A DNA stretch of 64,000 bases from Clostridiales bacterium (GCA_019416455.1 DXXG01000027.1:186001-250000); one strand, 5' to 3'. Counted from the first letter of the stretch, positions 42,381-50,864 are shown. Made by a program: numbers and translations. Notes: generated by a model from the letters alone, not told the origin.

Positions 42381-43684
42381 TGAAACAAGTTTATTTGTCC
42401 ATGAGCGCTGACATCATCCACAATGGTCATATCCGAATGATCCAGCGGGCGGCGGAATTGGGAGAACTTACGGTAGGCGTGCTGACAGACGAGGCCATCT
42501 GCCGGTTCAAACGGTATCCCCTGCTGGATTTCCAGCAGCGCTGTGAGATCATCGGGAATATCAAAGGGGTGGCCCGGATCGTGCCCCAGAAAACGCTGGA
42601 TTACCAGGAAAACCTGCTGGAATTGAAGCCTGATATCGTGGTCCACGGCGACAACTGGATCACCGGGTTCCAGGAGCCCATCCGTAAGCGAGTGATCGAG
42701 ACTCTGAAAACCTATGGAGGCGAGCTGGTAGAGTTTCCTTATTATCAGTCCGAGTCTCTGGAGCGGATCGACCAGAACACCGTAAAATTGCTGAATATGC
42801 CGGAAAACCGGCGTGGGAGACTGCGGAAGCTGTTGGAGCTGAAGAAGCCAGTGAGCATCATGGAAGCCCACAACGGGCTGACGGGCCTGATGGTGGAAAA
42901 GACAAAAGTGGAGAAGGACGGAAAGGTGCTCCAATTCGACGGAATGTGGGTTTCCAGCCTGTGCGACTCTACCGCCAAGGGAAAACCGGATATTGAACTG
43001 GTGGACAATTCCTCACGGCTGCGCACCATTGACGATATTATGGAAGTCACCACAAAGCCCATCATCCTGGACGGGGATACAGGAGGAAGGACCGAGCATT
43101 TCATGTATTTGGTCCAGACCTTGGCTCGTATCGGCGTTTCGGCGGTAATCATCGAGGACAAAGTGGGCTTGAAGAAGAATTCCCTTTTCGGCACGGACGC
43201 TGGCCAGACCCAGGCTCCGGTGGAGGAATTTTGCGACAAGATCAGCGCGGCGAAGAAAGTGCTGCGGTCCAACCCGGACTTCATGGTGATCGCGCGGATC
43301 GAGAGCCTGATCTTGAATAAAGGCATGGACGACGCTTTGGAGCGTGCCTTCGCTTACATCAAAGCCGGCGCCGACGGCATCATGATCCATTCCAAGTCCA
43401 AAGAGCCGGACGAGGTGTTCGAGTTCTGTGAGAAGTTCCGGGCAAAGGACGCTCAAACGCCTCTGGTGGTGGTTCCCACCACGTACAACACAGTGACCGA
43501 AGAGGAATTCGGCAAACACGGAGTCAATATCGTGATCCATGCCAACCACTTGATCCGCAGTGCCTATCCCGCCATGAAAAAGACCCTGGAGACCATTTTG
43601 GAGCACGGGAGAAGCAAGGAAGCGGATCCCTACTGCATGCCCATCAAAGAGATCCTCACATTGATCCCCGAAGAGGTGGAGTGA
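42380..43684 (+). CDS. Cytidylyltransferase-PEP mutase fusion (Fom1-like)
   Basis: 434 residues. Residues 1-135 are a cytidylyltransferase of the TagD/ECT type, with the HxGH motif as HNGH (14-17) and the phosphate-binding tail VVHGDNWITG. Residues about 140-434 are PEP phosphomutase: the signature EDKVGLKKNS (about 259-268) is the mutase-specific loop, and LDGDTGG the metal/phosphoryl site. This fusion is known from Fom1 of fosfomycin producers, where the first domain makes the CMP ester of 2-hydroxyethylphosphonate. It is distinct from 2-methylisocitrate lyase-type relatives because of that loop. The start overlaps the previous stop (TGATG). Confidence 0.93.
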   Translation: MKQVYLSMSADIIHNGHIRMIQRAAELGELTVGVLTDEAICRFKRYPLLDFQQRCEIIGNIKGVARIVPQKTLDYQENLLELKPDIVVHGDNWITGFQEPIRKRVIETLKTYGGELVEFPYYQSESLERIDQNTVKLLNMPENRRGRLRKLLELKKPVSIMEAHNGLTGLMVEKTKVEKDGKVLQFDGMWVSSLCDSTAKGKPDIELVDNSSRLRTIDDIMEVTTKPIILDGDTGGRTEHFMYLVQTLARIGVSAVIIEDKVGLKKNSLFGTDAGQTQAPVEEFCDKISAAKKVLRSNPDFMVIARIESLILNKGMDDALERAFAYIKAGADGIMIHSKSKEPDEVFEFCEKFRAKDAQTPLVVVPTTYNTVTEEEFGKHGVNIVIHANHLIRSAYPAMKKTLETILEHGRSKEADPYCMPIKEILTLIPEEVE

Positions 43685-43687
43685 CCC

Positions 43688-44779
43688 TTGAAAGAACAGA
43701 ATTTCATTGCCGGCGGCTGCACACGGGAAAAATTGTGGGAGACGTTGACTGCCGCCGGTGTTTCCAGACCCATGCTGGTGTGTGGGAAGAGCTTAGAACG
43801 ATACCCCTTGTGGGCTTCGCTGGAACAGGGCGGAGCCGCCGTGGTGTTTCGGGAATTCACCAGCAATCCTCAGATAGAGGATGTAAAACAGGGGGTAAAG
43901 CTGTTTCGCCAGCATAACTGCGACAGCTTGATCTCCATTGGCGGCGGGACCGCTATCGATATCGCCAAATGCGTCAAAGCCTTCCAGGGAGTGGAGGAAG
44001 GCGACTGGGGGGAGGATCTTCCCCCGGTGGAGGAAAACCAAGTGTTCCATATAGCGGTGCCCACCACAGCGGGTACCGGCAGCGAGTCCACCACCTTCGC
44101 GGTGGTCTATAAAGATGGGATCAAGCGGAGCGTGGAACATGCTTCTTTGCTCCCGGACGCTGTATTCCTGGACGGGACGCTGCTCCGCTATCTTCCGGAA
44201 TACCAGAAGAAAGCTACATTTCTGGACGCGGTCTGCCAGGCGGTGGAATCCATGTGGGCCGTAAATGCCACAGAGGAGAGCCAGCGTTTCGCGGAAGAAA
44301 GCCTGCGGCTCCTCCTGCGGTACAAAGATCCCTATTTTTCAGGGGATGAGGAAGTAAATCAGCCGGTGCTGGAAGCCGCCAATTACAGCGGACGGGCGAT
44401 CTGTATTTCCAAGACCACCGCGGCCCATGCCATGAGTTATCCTTTGACCTCTCTATACCATGTGGCCCACGGGCATGGAGTAGCCATGATGCTGCCCTTT
44501 ACTCTGGAAAAGCTGCTCTGCTCTGATCTGACGCCGGAAACGAAAGGGGCTCTGGCCAAGCTGGAGGATCTTTTCGGTGCTGCCGACGGAGGAGCGCTTT
44601 TGAGGAAAGTGGAGGACTTTTTGGAAAGTTTTCAAATGCCTTTTCCAAAAGATGCAAAACTAAAGGATTTACCTCTGCTTCTAAAAGGGGTGAATCCTCA
44701 GCGGCTGGGGAATTTCCCCGCGGCTCTTACCCGACAGGAGTTGGAGGAGATCTACCGCAAGGCACTGAGACTTAGTTGA
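43688..44779 (+). CDS. Iron-dependent alcohol dehydrogenase, candidate phosphonoacetaldehyde reductase
   Basis: 363 residues from a TTG three bases after the mutase stop; GAGGTGGAG lies before it. It is a group III (iron-type) alcohol dehydrogenase: the NAD(P)-binding motif SIGGGTAIDIAK (about 77-88), then the metal ligands Asp (FLDAVCQAVE) and His residues in AAHAMSYPLTSLYHVAHGHG. Homologues FomC/PhpC reduce phosphonoacetaldehyde to 2-hydroxyethylphosphonate. Its place at the end of a PEP mutase-decarboxylase operon, with no aminotransferase, supports that reaction. Confidence 0.88.
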   Translation: MKEQNFIAGGCTREKLWETLTAAGVSRPMLVCGKSLERYPLWASLEQGGAAVVFREFTSNPQIEDVKQGVKLFRQHNCDSLISIGGGTAIDIAKCVKAFQGVEEGDWGEDLPPVEENQVFHIAVPTTAGTGSESTTFAVVYKDGIKRSVEHASLLPDAVFLDGTLLRYLPEYQKKATFLDAVCQAVESMWAVNATEESQRFAEESLRLLLRYKDPYFSGDEEVNQPVLEAANYSGRAICISKTTAAHAMSYPLTSLYHVAHGHGVAMMLPFTLEKLLCSDLTPETKGALAKLEDLFGAADGGALLRKVEDFLESFQMPFPKDAKLKDLPLLLKGVNPQRLGNFPAALTRQELEEIYRKALRLS

Positions 44780-44840
44780 ATTTCTCCGTACCGCCGGACC
44801 TTTTCAAGGTCGCCGGATGGGAAAACACTTTTAAAATGAC

Positions 44841-44883
44841 AAAATCCGGACCATTGGCTTAAAGCACCAAGGTCCGGATTTTT
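44841..44883. terminator. Bidirectional terminator after the phosphonate operon
   Basis: AAAATCCGGACC pairs with GGTCCGGATTTT; inner bases TTGG and CCAA extend the stem. The A-run and T-run on the two sides serve the convergent operons. A smaller GACCTT/AAGGTC hairpin lies just upstream. Confidence 0.85.
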
Positions 44884-44929
44884 GCTATTTTATAGGGGTA
44901 GATCAGTTTTGTTTGCCGCTTGGAAGGGC

Positions 44930-46492
44930 TTAGTGCAGCAGAGTGACTTCCTTTTCGTACAGCTTCCGGGGATCCACCGCCACAGGCAGGTAGGCCTCAT
45001 ACAGCTTATCGTCGAAATTGTGTACCAGCCGGTACTCTTTGTCCAGGATCATGGTGGCCAGGTCCCCGGGGACACAGGCGGGCCACTGGGGCAGGCCGGG
45101 GGCAGTGGGGACACCATTTCGGGCAAAGTTCACGAACAGCCCAGCCATGGCATCCTCCAGCTGATCGGACACGCCGGGGATGTTTGCCACCGGCACTTTG
45201 TCCGTGTTGTGGAAGAAGAAGGGAATATCCGCGCAGTGCCAGGCGGGAACACCATCGTCCATGGGGAAGTCCAGGGTGAACAGGTAGTTGTAAGTGGGAG
45301 CCTGGGTATGTTCCGCCTTTTTCCGGCAGAAGTCCTTGGAGGCTTCCCGAGTGAAGGTGTCCAGAAGCACCAGGTCGGTGAGGGGACGGCCGGGGTAGCA
45401 CTCCTCAAACAGTTCCACCAGTTCTTGGGTCTTGTCTCCCAGGAACCGCTCTAGGTAAGCCAGCTGTTCCTCTCTGGTTTTGGACCGCCGGTCCGGCAGG
45501 CCGGGTCCGAAGGTGGACATCTCCCCGAACACGGTGCCCACCAGGGTGGGGATAGCCTTAGCGTGGGGCGCGAAGCCGATCTCTCGGGGATCTCCCAGGT
45601 AATAATCGTTGGGCAGGGGTACACATCCCACATAGCCGCCCTTGGCCTGGATGGCCGGGGCCACCTTGTTATAGGCTTCCGCCAGGGTCTCGTAGGGGAG
45701 GGTTTCCAGCTGTTCCACATCCGCTTCCGTCAGGCCCAGCTCTTTCAGCATCCCTTGGATCAGGGGACGGCTGTCAGGGTTGCCGGGGCAGCGGGTGCCG
45801 TCGTAAACACCGCTCATGATGATGGCCTTGTGGAACAGGCCGTTAGCCGCGGGGGTCTGCATCAGGGTGGATACTTTCCCGCCGCCGCCGGACTGACCGA
45901 AGATGGTCACGTTGTCCGGGGCGCCGCCGAAATTCCGAATATTCTCCTTCACCCACTGGAGGGAAGCCACCAGGTCCGCGTTGCCCACGTTGCCGGAATT
46001 CCAGTATTTCTCCCCATAGGGGGACAGGTCCAGATACCCTAGGATGTTCAGCCGGTGGTTGATGGTCACTACCACCACGTCACCGAAGCGGGAAAGGTTC
46101 TCCCCGTCGTAGGCCACCTGCTCGATGGAAGATCCGGCGAAGAAGCCGCCTCCGTGGAACCAAACCATTACCGGACGCTTGGCTTCCGGGTCCAGGGACT
46201 GGGTCCAGATGTTCAGGTACTGACAGTTCTCGTCCTTGGGCCAGTACCTGTGAGGGACCTTCACCTCGCCCGCGGCGGTCTCCCGGGTGAGCATGGGACA
46301 GACGTAACCGTAGGAGTGGGCGTCCCGGATACCTTCCCAGGGAGTGGGAGGGGTAGGCATCTGGAAGCGTTTGGCGTCGGCGTATTTGATGCCCTGGAAG
46401 GTGTAAGTGCCGTCTACCGCGAAGCCCCGGACTTTTCCGGCCTGGGTCTGCACCACAGGGCTGTTCCAGGAGCAGATGAATTCTTTTGCCAT
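44930..46492 (-). CDS. Type-B carboxylesterase (PnbA-like)
   Basis: 520 residues from the ATG at 46492, preceded by GGAGGAATCC. The oxyanion hole HGGG (113-116), the nucleophile Ser201 in FGQSGGGGK, a Glu in GTVFGEMS and a His in AWHCADIPF form the expected alpha/beta-hydrolase triad. There is no signal peptide, so it is cytoplasmic. Such esterases cleave acyl or aryl esters, and here the likely context is removal of an ester substituent from an imported glycan or plant compound. It follows an aldo-keto reductase on the same strand. Confidence 0.9.
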   Translation of the reverse strand: MAKEFICSWNSPVVQTQAGKVRGFAVDGTYTFQGIKYADAKRFQMPTPPTPWEGIRDAHSYGYVCPMLTRETAAGEVKVPHRYWPKDENCQYLNIWTQSLDPEAKRPVMVWFHGGGFFAGSSIEQVAYDGENLSRFGDVVVVTINHRLNILGYLDLSPYGEKYWNSGNVGNADLVASLQWVKENIRNFGGAPDNVTIFGQSGGGGKVSTLMQTPAANGLFHKAIIMSGVYDGTRCPGNPDSRPLIQGMLKELGLTEADVEQLETLPYETLAEAYNKVAPAIQAKGGYVGCVPLPNDYYLGDPREIGFAPHAKAIPTLVGTVFGEMSTFGPGLPDRRSKTREEQLAYLERFLGDKTQELVELFEECYPGRPLTDLVLLDTFTREASKDFCRKKAEHTQAPTYNYLFTLDFPMDDGVPAWHCADIPFFFHNTDKVPVANIPGVSDQLEDAMAGLFVNFARNGVPTAPGLPQWPACVPGDLATMILDKEYRLVHNFDDKLYEAYLPVAVDPRKLYEKEVTLLH

Positions 46493-46535
46493 AATAGGGA
46501 TTCCTCCGTTTCGTTTGAATGGTATGTTGTCAACT

Positions 46536-46575
46536 GACACCGCGCCGGAGCGTAAAGAAACTCCGGCGCGGTGTC
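46536..46575 (-). promoter_or_regulatory. Perfect 15-bp inverted repeat between AKR and esterase genes
   Basis: GACACCGCGCCGGAG and its exact complement enclose a 10-base loop. It is not followed by a T-run on either strand, so it is more likely an mRNA-processing or stabilising hairpin than a simple terminator. It lies 7 bp past the AKR stop. Confidence 0.55.
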
Positions 46576-46582
46576 GTATGGA

Positions 46583-47701
46583 TCACTCCAGCGTGGCGGC
46601 GATCTTCTCCAGTTCCTGAATGATGGAGATGTGCTGAGGACATACGCTCTCGCACTGACCGCACTGGATGCAGTCGCTGGCCTTGCCTTTGCCCCGGGTA
46701 GCGAAGCCGTAGTTGCCCTTGGCCCGTTCCAGGTTGCCGTAGATCAGATTGGTATTCATGGCGCCGAACAGGCTGGGGATGGAAATCCCCTGGGGGCATC
46801 CCTTGACACAGTACTGGCAGCTGGTGCAGGGAATGCTGGGCACTTTGGACAGGGCCTCTCTGGCCTCACCGATCACTTCCAGTTCTTTCTGGGACAGGGG
46901 CTGGAAGTCTTTCATCGTGGCCAGATTTTCTTCCATCTGGCCCAGGGTGGACATGCCGGACAGCACAGTGATGATCCCGTCCAGGGAAGCGGCAAACCGC
47001 AGGGCCCAGGAGGGCAGGTTCTTTTCCGGATCAGCCTTTTGCAGGATGTCCGCCACAGGCTGGGGCGGGGTGGCCAGCAGGCCGCCCTTGATGGGCTCCA
47101 TGATGATCACGGGCTTGCCGTGTTTTCTGGCTACTTCATAGCACTTCCGGGACTGGACGGAGCTGTCCTCCCAGTCGGCGTAGTTGATTTGCAACTGGAC
47201 GAATTCCATTTCCGGATGCTTTGTCAGAATTTCATCCAGCACGTCGGCCTTGTCGTGGAAGGAGAAGCCCACGTGCTTGAGCACGCCTTTTTCCTTCTGT
47301 TCCAGAGCGTAGTCCCAAATGCCGAACTTGTCAAAGGCAGCGGTGCGTTCGTCTCCGCAGTTGTGGAGCAGGTAGAAATCGAAATAGCCTGCTCCGGTGC
47401 GCTTCAAAGAGGTTTGTAACATGGCTTTGGCTTCCTCGGCCGTGGTGGGACCGGCCCAGGCGGGCAGTTTGGTGGCCAGCTGGAAGCTCTCCCGAGGATA
47501 GCGGTCCACCAGGGCAGTTTTGACGGCTTCCTCAGACTTGCCGCCCAAGTAGCCGTAGGCCGTGTCGAAATAGGTGAATCCGGCTTCCAGGAACTTGTCC
47601 ACCATCTGTTTGGTTTGTTCAATGTCCACGTCCTCTCCCAGCATGGGCAGACGCATCAATCCGAAACCCAGCTTGGGGATCTCTTGTCCCAAATAGCTCA
47701 T
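46583..47701 (-). CDS. Aldo/keto reductase with two 4Fe-4S motifs
   Basis: 372 residues from the ATG at 47701 (GGGAGGTATTGTGTT before it); a longer frame lacks a ribosome site. Residues 1-290 are an AKR TIM barrel (GFGLMRLPM; catalytic FDTAYGYLG; ATKLPAW; YYLLHNCGDE-type His region). Residues about 290-365 add a ferredoxin-like segment, CTSCQYCVKGCPQG and CIQCGQCESVCPQH. This fused type is common in Clostridia and may take electrons from ferredoxin in place of NADPH. The substrate is unknown. Confidence 0.92.
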   Translation of the reverse strand: MSYLGQEIPKLGFGLMRLPMLGEDVDIEQTKQMVDKFLEAGFTYFDTAYGYLGGKSEEAVKTALVDRYPRESFQLATKLPAWAGPTTAEEAKAMLQTSLKRTGAGYFDFYLLHNCGDERTAAFDKFGIWDYALEQKEKGVLKHVGFSFHDKADVLDEILTKHPEMEFVQLQINYADWEDSSVQSRKCYEVARKHGKPVIIMEPIKGGLLATPPQPVADILQKADPEKNLPSWALRFAASLDGIITVLSGMSTLGQMEENLATMKDFQPLSQKELEVIGEAREALSKVPSIPCTSCQYCVKGCPQGISIPSLFGAMNTNLIYGNLERAKGNYGFATRGKGKASDCIQCGQCESVCPQHISIIQELEKIAATLE

Positions 47702-47741
47702 AACACAATACCTCCCGTTAGAATTTGCTTGACTAATGTAC

Positions 47742-47770
47742 AGTATAGCATAAATTTGCGCTTGTGAAAA
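47742..47770 (-). promoter_or_regulatory. SigA-type promoter of the AKR gene
   Basis: On the minus strand: TTTTCA, 17 bp, TATACT, about 40 bp before the start codon. Confidence 0.55.
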
Positions 47771-47792
47771 GTCCTTTCCGTGGCTTATGAAC

Positions 47793-47825
47793 AAAAAACG
47801 CCCCCCACTTCTGTGAGGGACGCTT
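47793..47825 (-). terminator. Terminator after the beta-helix gene
   Basis: On the minus strand, GCGTCCCTCAC pairs imperfectly with GTGGGGGGCG, then TTTTTTG. It closes the DUF4867-beta-helix unit and precedes the AKR promoter. Confidence 0.75.
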
Positions 47826-47852
47826 TGAGATAAAGATGCAAAATTTCAGATT

Positions 47853-49829
47853 TTAGAACAGACGGCGATCCACAGGAGAAGCCTCGAAGGGGCCGCTCAC
47901 AGGGCTGACGCCCCGCTTGTCATCCCAGTAGTCACGGTCGAATACGATGGGAGTGCCATCGGGATTCTCGAAGAGCTGCTCCGGTTCGAAAGCCTGGCCC
48001 AGCAGCTGAGTGGAGACCACCTGGGTGTGGAGTTCGGGCAGCAGGTCGAAGAGGTTGGTCTTCAGGCTGCAAACGCCGTCCTTTTCCTCCAGCTCGATGG
48101 ACACGGGCTGGGTGACCACCTGGAAGTTCTCCTCCTTGTCGCAGGGAACGGCGCCGTTGAAGTACACGTTGCCGGAGGTGGTCACAGGCATCTTGGCGTA
48201 ATACTTGCCACGGTCCTCCTTGCGGCCAATGTCTCCCTGATGGAAGAACATTTCACGCCACTCCTCAGCGGTGGGATAATCGTTGAAGGGAGCGGTGCCC
48301 ACTACGGTGTTGATATCCGTCCGGGACAGAGGAGCCACTTTCTGGACAAACACGTTGTTGTAGAACCGGTTGTCGCCGTGGAGGAAAGTCATGAAGCCAG
48401 CCACTTCGGTGCGGTGAGGCATGTGATAAGGCGTGTACCGGGGTCCGCCGGACAAGCCGTTGTCAGTGCCCTGGCTGACGCTGGTAAAGCTGCCGCAGAT
48501 CAGGTTGTGCACATAGGCCACACCCTGAGTGGCCAGACGGCCGGCAAACTGGCTGAGGAAAATGTTGTTGTCCACCAAAGTAGGACCATGGCTCACCTCG
48601 ATGAACAGGTCCTCGCCGCCCAGCTCTCCAGCCACGGGATCCACATCGCTGTCCTCCACCTGGGAAGCGCCGTTGTTGTGGAACAGGTTCTGGGTGACAC
48701 GGGTGCCCTGAGCCTGCCAGTCCAGCCAAATGCCGCGAGTGCAGTGGTGGATGTGGTTGCGGCGGTACACCACGTCAATGGCAGCGTGCATCTTGATGCC
48801 GCCGATCTCGGCGCCGGCCAGCTGCTGCTTGTTGTTGATGTGGTGGATATGGTTGTCCTCGATCAGGGAGAACACGCCGCCCAAGTGTCCCACGATGCCG
48901 CACTGCTCGCAGTGGTGGATGTTGCACCGGCGCACGATGTGGCTGCCGATATTCTCCTTGGTCCAGCCTTCCACCTGTGCCTGGAGGATGGCGTCACGCT
49001 CGGTCTGGGTGCCCTGCTTCAAGCGCTGGGTGACCCACTTGTTCTCGTTGTTGGGCTGGAGGTACTTGCCCAGGGAGATGCCGCAGCACTTGGAATCGCT
49101 GATCTCGCAGTCCTCAATAATCCAGCCCTTGGACCAGTGGGGGCCCACCATGCCTTCCTGATAGGCGGTGGGGGGAGCCCAGGTGGTAGCCGCGTGGCGT
49201 ACCGTGAACCCGGACAGGGTGATGTACCCGATGCCGGTGCGGCTGGGGTAGAAGCAGTTGCGGCGGACGTTGATCTCCACCAGATGCTGGTTGGGGTCCG
49301 CGCCCTGGAAGTTGGCGTAGATCAGGGTGTCACCGCCATCCTGGCAGGTGTACCACTGATACAGGCTGGCTTCCGGTTCCTGACTGGGAGCGAACACTTT
49401 GGGATCCAGCACGGCTTCCAGGCTGTCCACTTCGTACAGGCTCTTGCCGTCCAGATACACTTCGCCGGTGTGCAGAGGCATCTCAGAATAGTACCAGTCA
49501 CCGGAGAGCAGGGTGGTGTAGGGGTTGTAGTCGTTGAACAGGCCGTTGCCGATCCGGGCCACATACACATTGCCCTGGTATTTCTCCCATTTCTTCACAG
49601 GCTCCGCACCGGAGATCACCGCGCCCAAGGGCTCCTCAGACCGGTAGGTGATCCGGGCGTCTTCACGGCCGCCGTACAGCGGGTCCACATATTCCCGATA
49701 AAGACCGGGTGCCACCACCACTTCGTCGCCGGGACGAGCCAGCTGGGCGGCTTCGTTGATGGTCTTGAAGGGGGACTCCTTGGTGCCGCATCCGCTGCGG
49801 AACGCGCTGGCAGAGACGTAATAGATCAT
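47853..49829 (-). CDS. Right-handed beta-helix protein, probable carbohydrate-active enzyme
   Basis: 658 residues. The N-terminus (IYYVSASAFRSGCGTKESPFKTINEAAQLARPGDEVVVAPGLYREYV) is the DUF1565-type lead-in of parallel beta-helix proteins. Repeated short strands with N-x-I-H-H or C-x-I-H-H turns (CNIHHCEQCGI, NHIHHINNK, NHIHHCTRGIW) fill about 190-450. These helices occur in polysaccharide lyases and glycoside hydrolases (for example GH141-like); the family here cannot be fixed by eye. No signal peptide is present, so it acts in the cytosol, unlike most lyases. It is co-directional with a DUF4867 gene and a strong GGAAGGAG ribosome site precedes it. Confidence 0.7.
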   Translation of the reverse strand: MIYYVSASAFRSGCGTKESPFKTINEAAQLARPGDEVVVAPGLYREYVDPLYGGREDARITYRSEEPLGAVISGAEPVKKWEKYQGNVYVARIGNGLFNDYNPYTTLLSGDWYYSEMPLHTGEVYLDGKSLYEVDSLEAVLDPKVFAPSQEPEASLYQWYTCQDGGDTLIYANFQGADPNQHLVEINVRRNCFYPSRTGIGYITLSGFTVRHAATTWAPPTAYQEGMVGPHWSKGWIIEDCEISDSKCCGISLGKYLQPNNENKWVTQRLKQGTQTERDAILQAQVEGWTKENIGSHIVRRCNIHHCEQCGIVGHLGGVFSLIEDNHIHHINNKQQLAGAEIGGIKMHAAIDVVYRRNHIHHCTRGIWLDWQAQGTRVTQNLFHNNGASQVEDSDVDPVAGELGGEDLFIEVSHGPTLVDNNIFLSQFAGRLATQGVAYVHNLICGSFTSVSQGTDNGLSGGPRYTPYHMPHRTEVAGFMTFLHGDNRFYNNVFVQKVAPLSRTDINTVVGTAPFNDYPTAEEWREMFFHQGDIGRKEDRGKYYAKMPVTTSGNVYFNGAVPCDKEENFQVVTQPVSIELEEKDGVCSLKTNLFDLLPELHTQVVSTQLLGQAFEPEQLFENPDGTPIVFDRDYWDDKRGVSPVSGPFEASPVDRRLF

Positions 49830-49877
49830 GATATTTAACTCCTTCCCATATGTGGGTCTATGCTAGGGGATCCTTGG

Positions 49878-49901
49878 TGAGAAAGGCCGAATGCCTTCTC
49901 A
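49878..49901 (-). promoter_or_regulatory. Intergenic hairpin between DUF4867 and beta-helix genes
   Basis: TGAGAAGGC pairs with GCCTTTCTCA (one bulged T) around ATTCG. No T-run follows; it probably modulates or stabilises the shared mRNA. Confidence 0.4.
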
Positions 49902-49913
49902 TCCCCAGCTTGC

Positions 49914-50549
49914 TCAGTTCAGATCGCCTTCGATGTCGATGTTCTCGCCGGTGAGAGCAGCCACGGCGCCCTGAGAGACTTCGGAAGCCTCGGGATGGGC
50001 CAGCAGCCACTTGTTGGCGGCGAACAGCTTCTTGTCCTCTTCGTTGAGGCAGGTGATCTCAGGCTTGGGACCATTGGTGCCCTTGGGCAGGACCACCAGC
50101 ACCTGGAAGCCTTTACCCTTGGCGCTGGAGCAGGGAGCGTAGTGGAGGGTGGTGGCGTAAACTTCCACCATGACCCCAGCGGGAGCGTAGAACGCCTTCA
50201 CCTTGGAGGTGTCCAGCTTGCCGTCTACGATTTCGTCCTGCTTGGCCAGCAGCAGGATGAAGTCCTCGGTGCCCAGGTTCACTTCGCTGTCCCGATGGTA
50301 CTCCAGGCAGTTGAGCTTGGTGTTGTGGCCGTTGCAGTAGCCCAGCTGGATGGGCATGCCGCCGTACTGATTGGAGGCCAGCACCTGAGCGATGGGCAGA
50401 GCTTCCAGAGCAGCGTCGGAAGCCTCATAGATGGTGCCTTCGGGCAGGGGAGTTGCGGACAGAGCTTTCAGCAGTTCGGCGGTGTCGTAGCCTTCCACGA
50501 CCTGGCCGTAGGGAGCGAATTCGGGGTCAGTGACCTTGTAAATTTTCAT
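49914..50549 (-). CDS. DUF4867-family protein
   Basis: 211 residues from the ATG at 50549, which has GAAGGA before it. MKIYKVTDPEFAPYGQVVEGYD is the family opening; the fold appears cupin-like (YHRDSEVNLGTEDFILLLAKQ... FYAPAGVMVEVYATTLHYAP). DUF4867 proteins occur beside sugar isomerases and ABC importers in Clostridia and Bacilli, so a lactonase- or isomerase-like sugar role is likely; none is proved. It is divergent from the cupin phosphoglucose isomerase operon and starts from a clear promoter. Confidence 0.8.
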   Translation of the reverse strand: MKIYKVTDPEFAPYGQVVEGYDTAELLKALSATPLPEGTIYEASDAALEALPIAQVLASNQYGGMPIQLGYCNGHNTKLNCLEYHRDSEVNLGTEDFILLLAKQDEIVDGKLDTSKVKAFYAPAGVMVEVYATTLHYAPCSSAKGKGFQVLVVLPKGTNGPKPEITCLNEEDKKLFAANKWLLAHPEASEVSQGAVAALTGENIDIEGDLN

Positions 50550-50604
50550 GATGTATCCTTCTTTCTCAATATCTTTCGGCGCCTTTATAGGCTTATTCAC
50601 ATTA

Positions 50605-50633
50605 AGTATAGTCTGCGGGGGGATTTATTGCAA
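50605..50633 (-). promoter_or_regulatory. SigA promoter of DUF4867
   Basis: On the minus strand: TTGCAA, 17 bp, TATACT. A 10-bp perfect palindrome TTTGTACAAA (50638-50647) lies next to the -35 and may be an operator. Confidence 0.7.
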
Positions 50634-50637
50634 TCTT

Positions 50638-50647
50638 TTTGTACAAA
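50638..50647. promoter_or_regulatory. Palindromic operator candidate
   Basis: TTTGTACAAA is a perfect palindrome adjoining the -35 of the DUF4867 promoter. Its form resembles GntR/HutC-family sites, and a GntR regulator is encoded in the divergent operon. Confidence 0.4.
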
Positions 50648-50763
50648 TTCTTTGTGGTTTTTGATCTTTTTCCCGAAACATTCACACAGGATTTAGCGCT
50701 TTTGAGGGGTGGGGGCGCGGCTGTGCTGTGGAGGATCCAGGTCATGGAGAACGCAAAAAGTGA

Positions 50764-50792
50764 TTGACAAATCCCTCGGCTGTTTTTATAAT
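50764..50792 (+). promoter_or_regulatory. Consensus SigA promoter of the sugar operon
   Basis: TTGACA, 17 bp, TATAAT: perfect matches in both hexamers with ideal spacing. Just downstream, GTTATAAC is an 8-bp palindrome and could be a repressor site. A promoter this strong generally needs repression, which fits the GntR gene in the operon. The 315 bp between DUF4867 and the first sugar gene hold only these two promoters and candidate operators. Confidence 0.85.
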
Positions 50793-50864
50793 AAGTCATA
50801 ATGTTATAACAAATAAAACCGGCCCTTAGAGGCGGGACTTTTCCGAAAGGAGAGGGCGATTTTC

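Noticed and set aside
40519..44779. 2-aminoethylphosphonate or fosfomycin pathway
   Set aside because: There is no aminotransferase for 2-AEP and no B12-radical-SAM methylase or epoxidase for fosfomycin.
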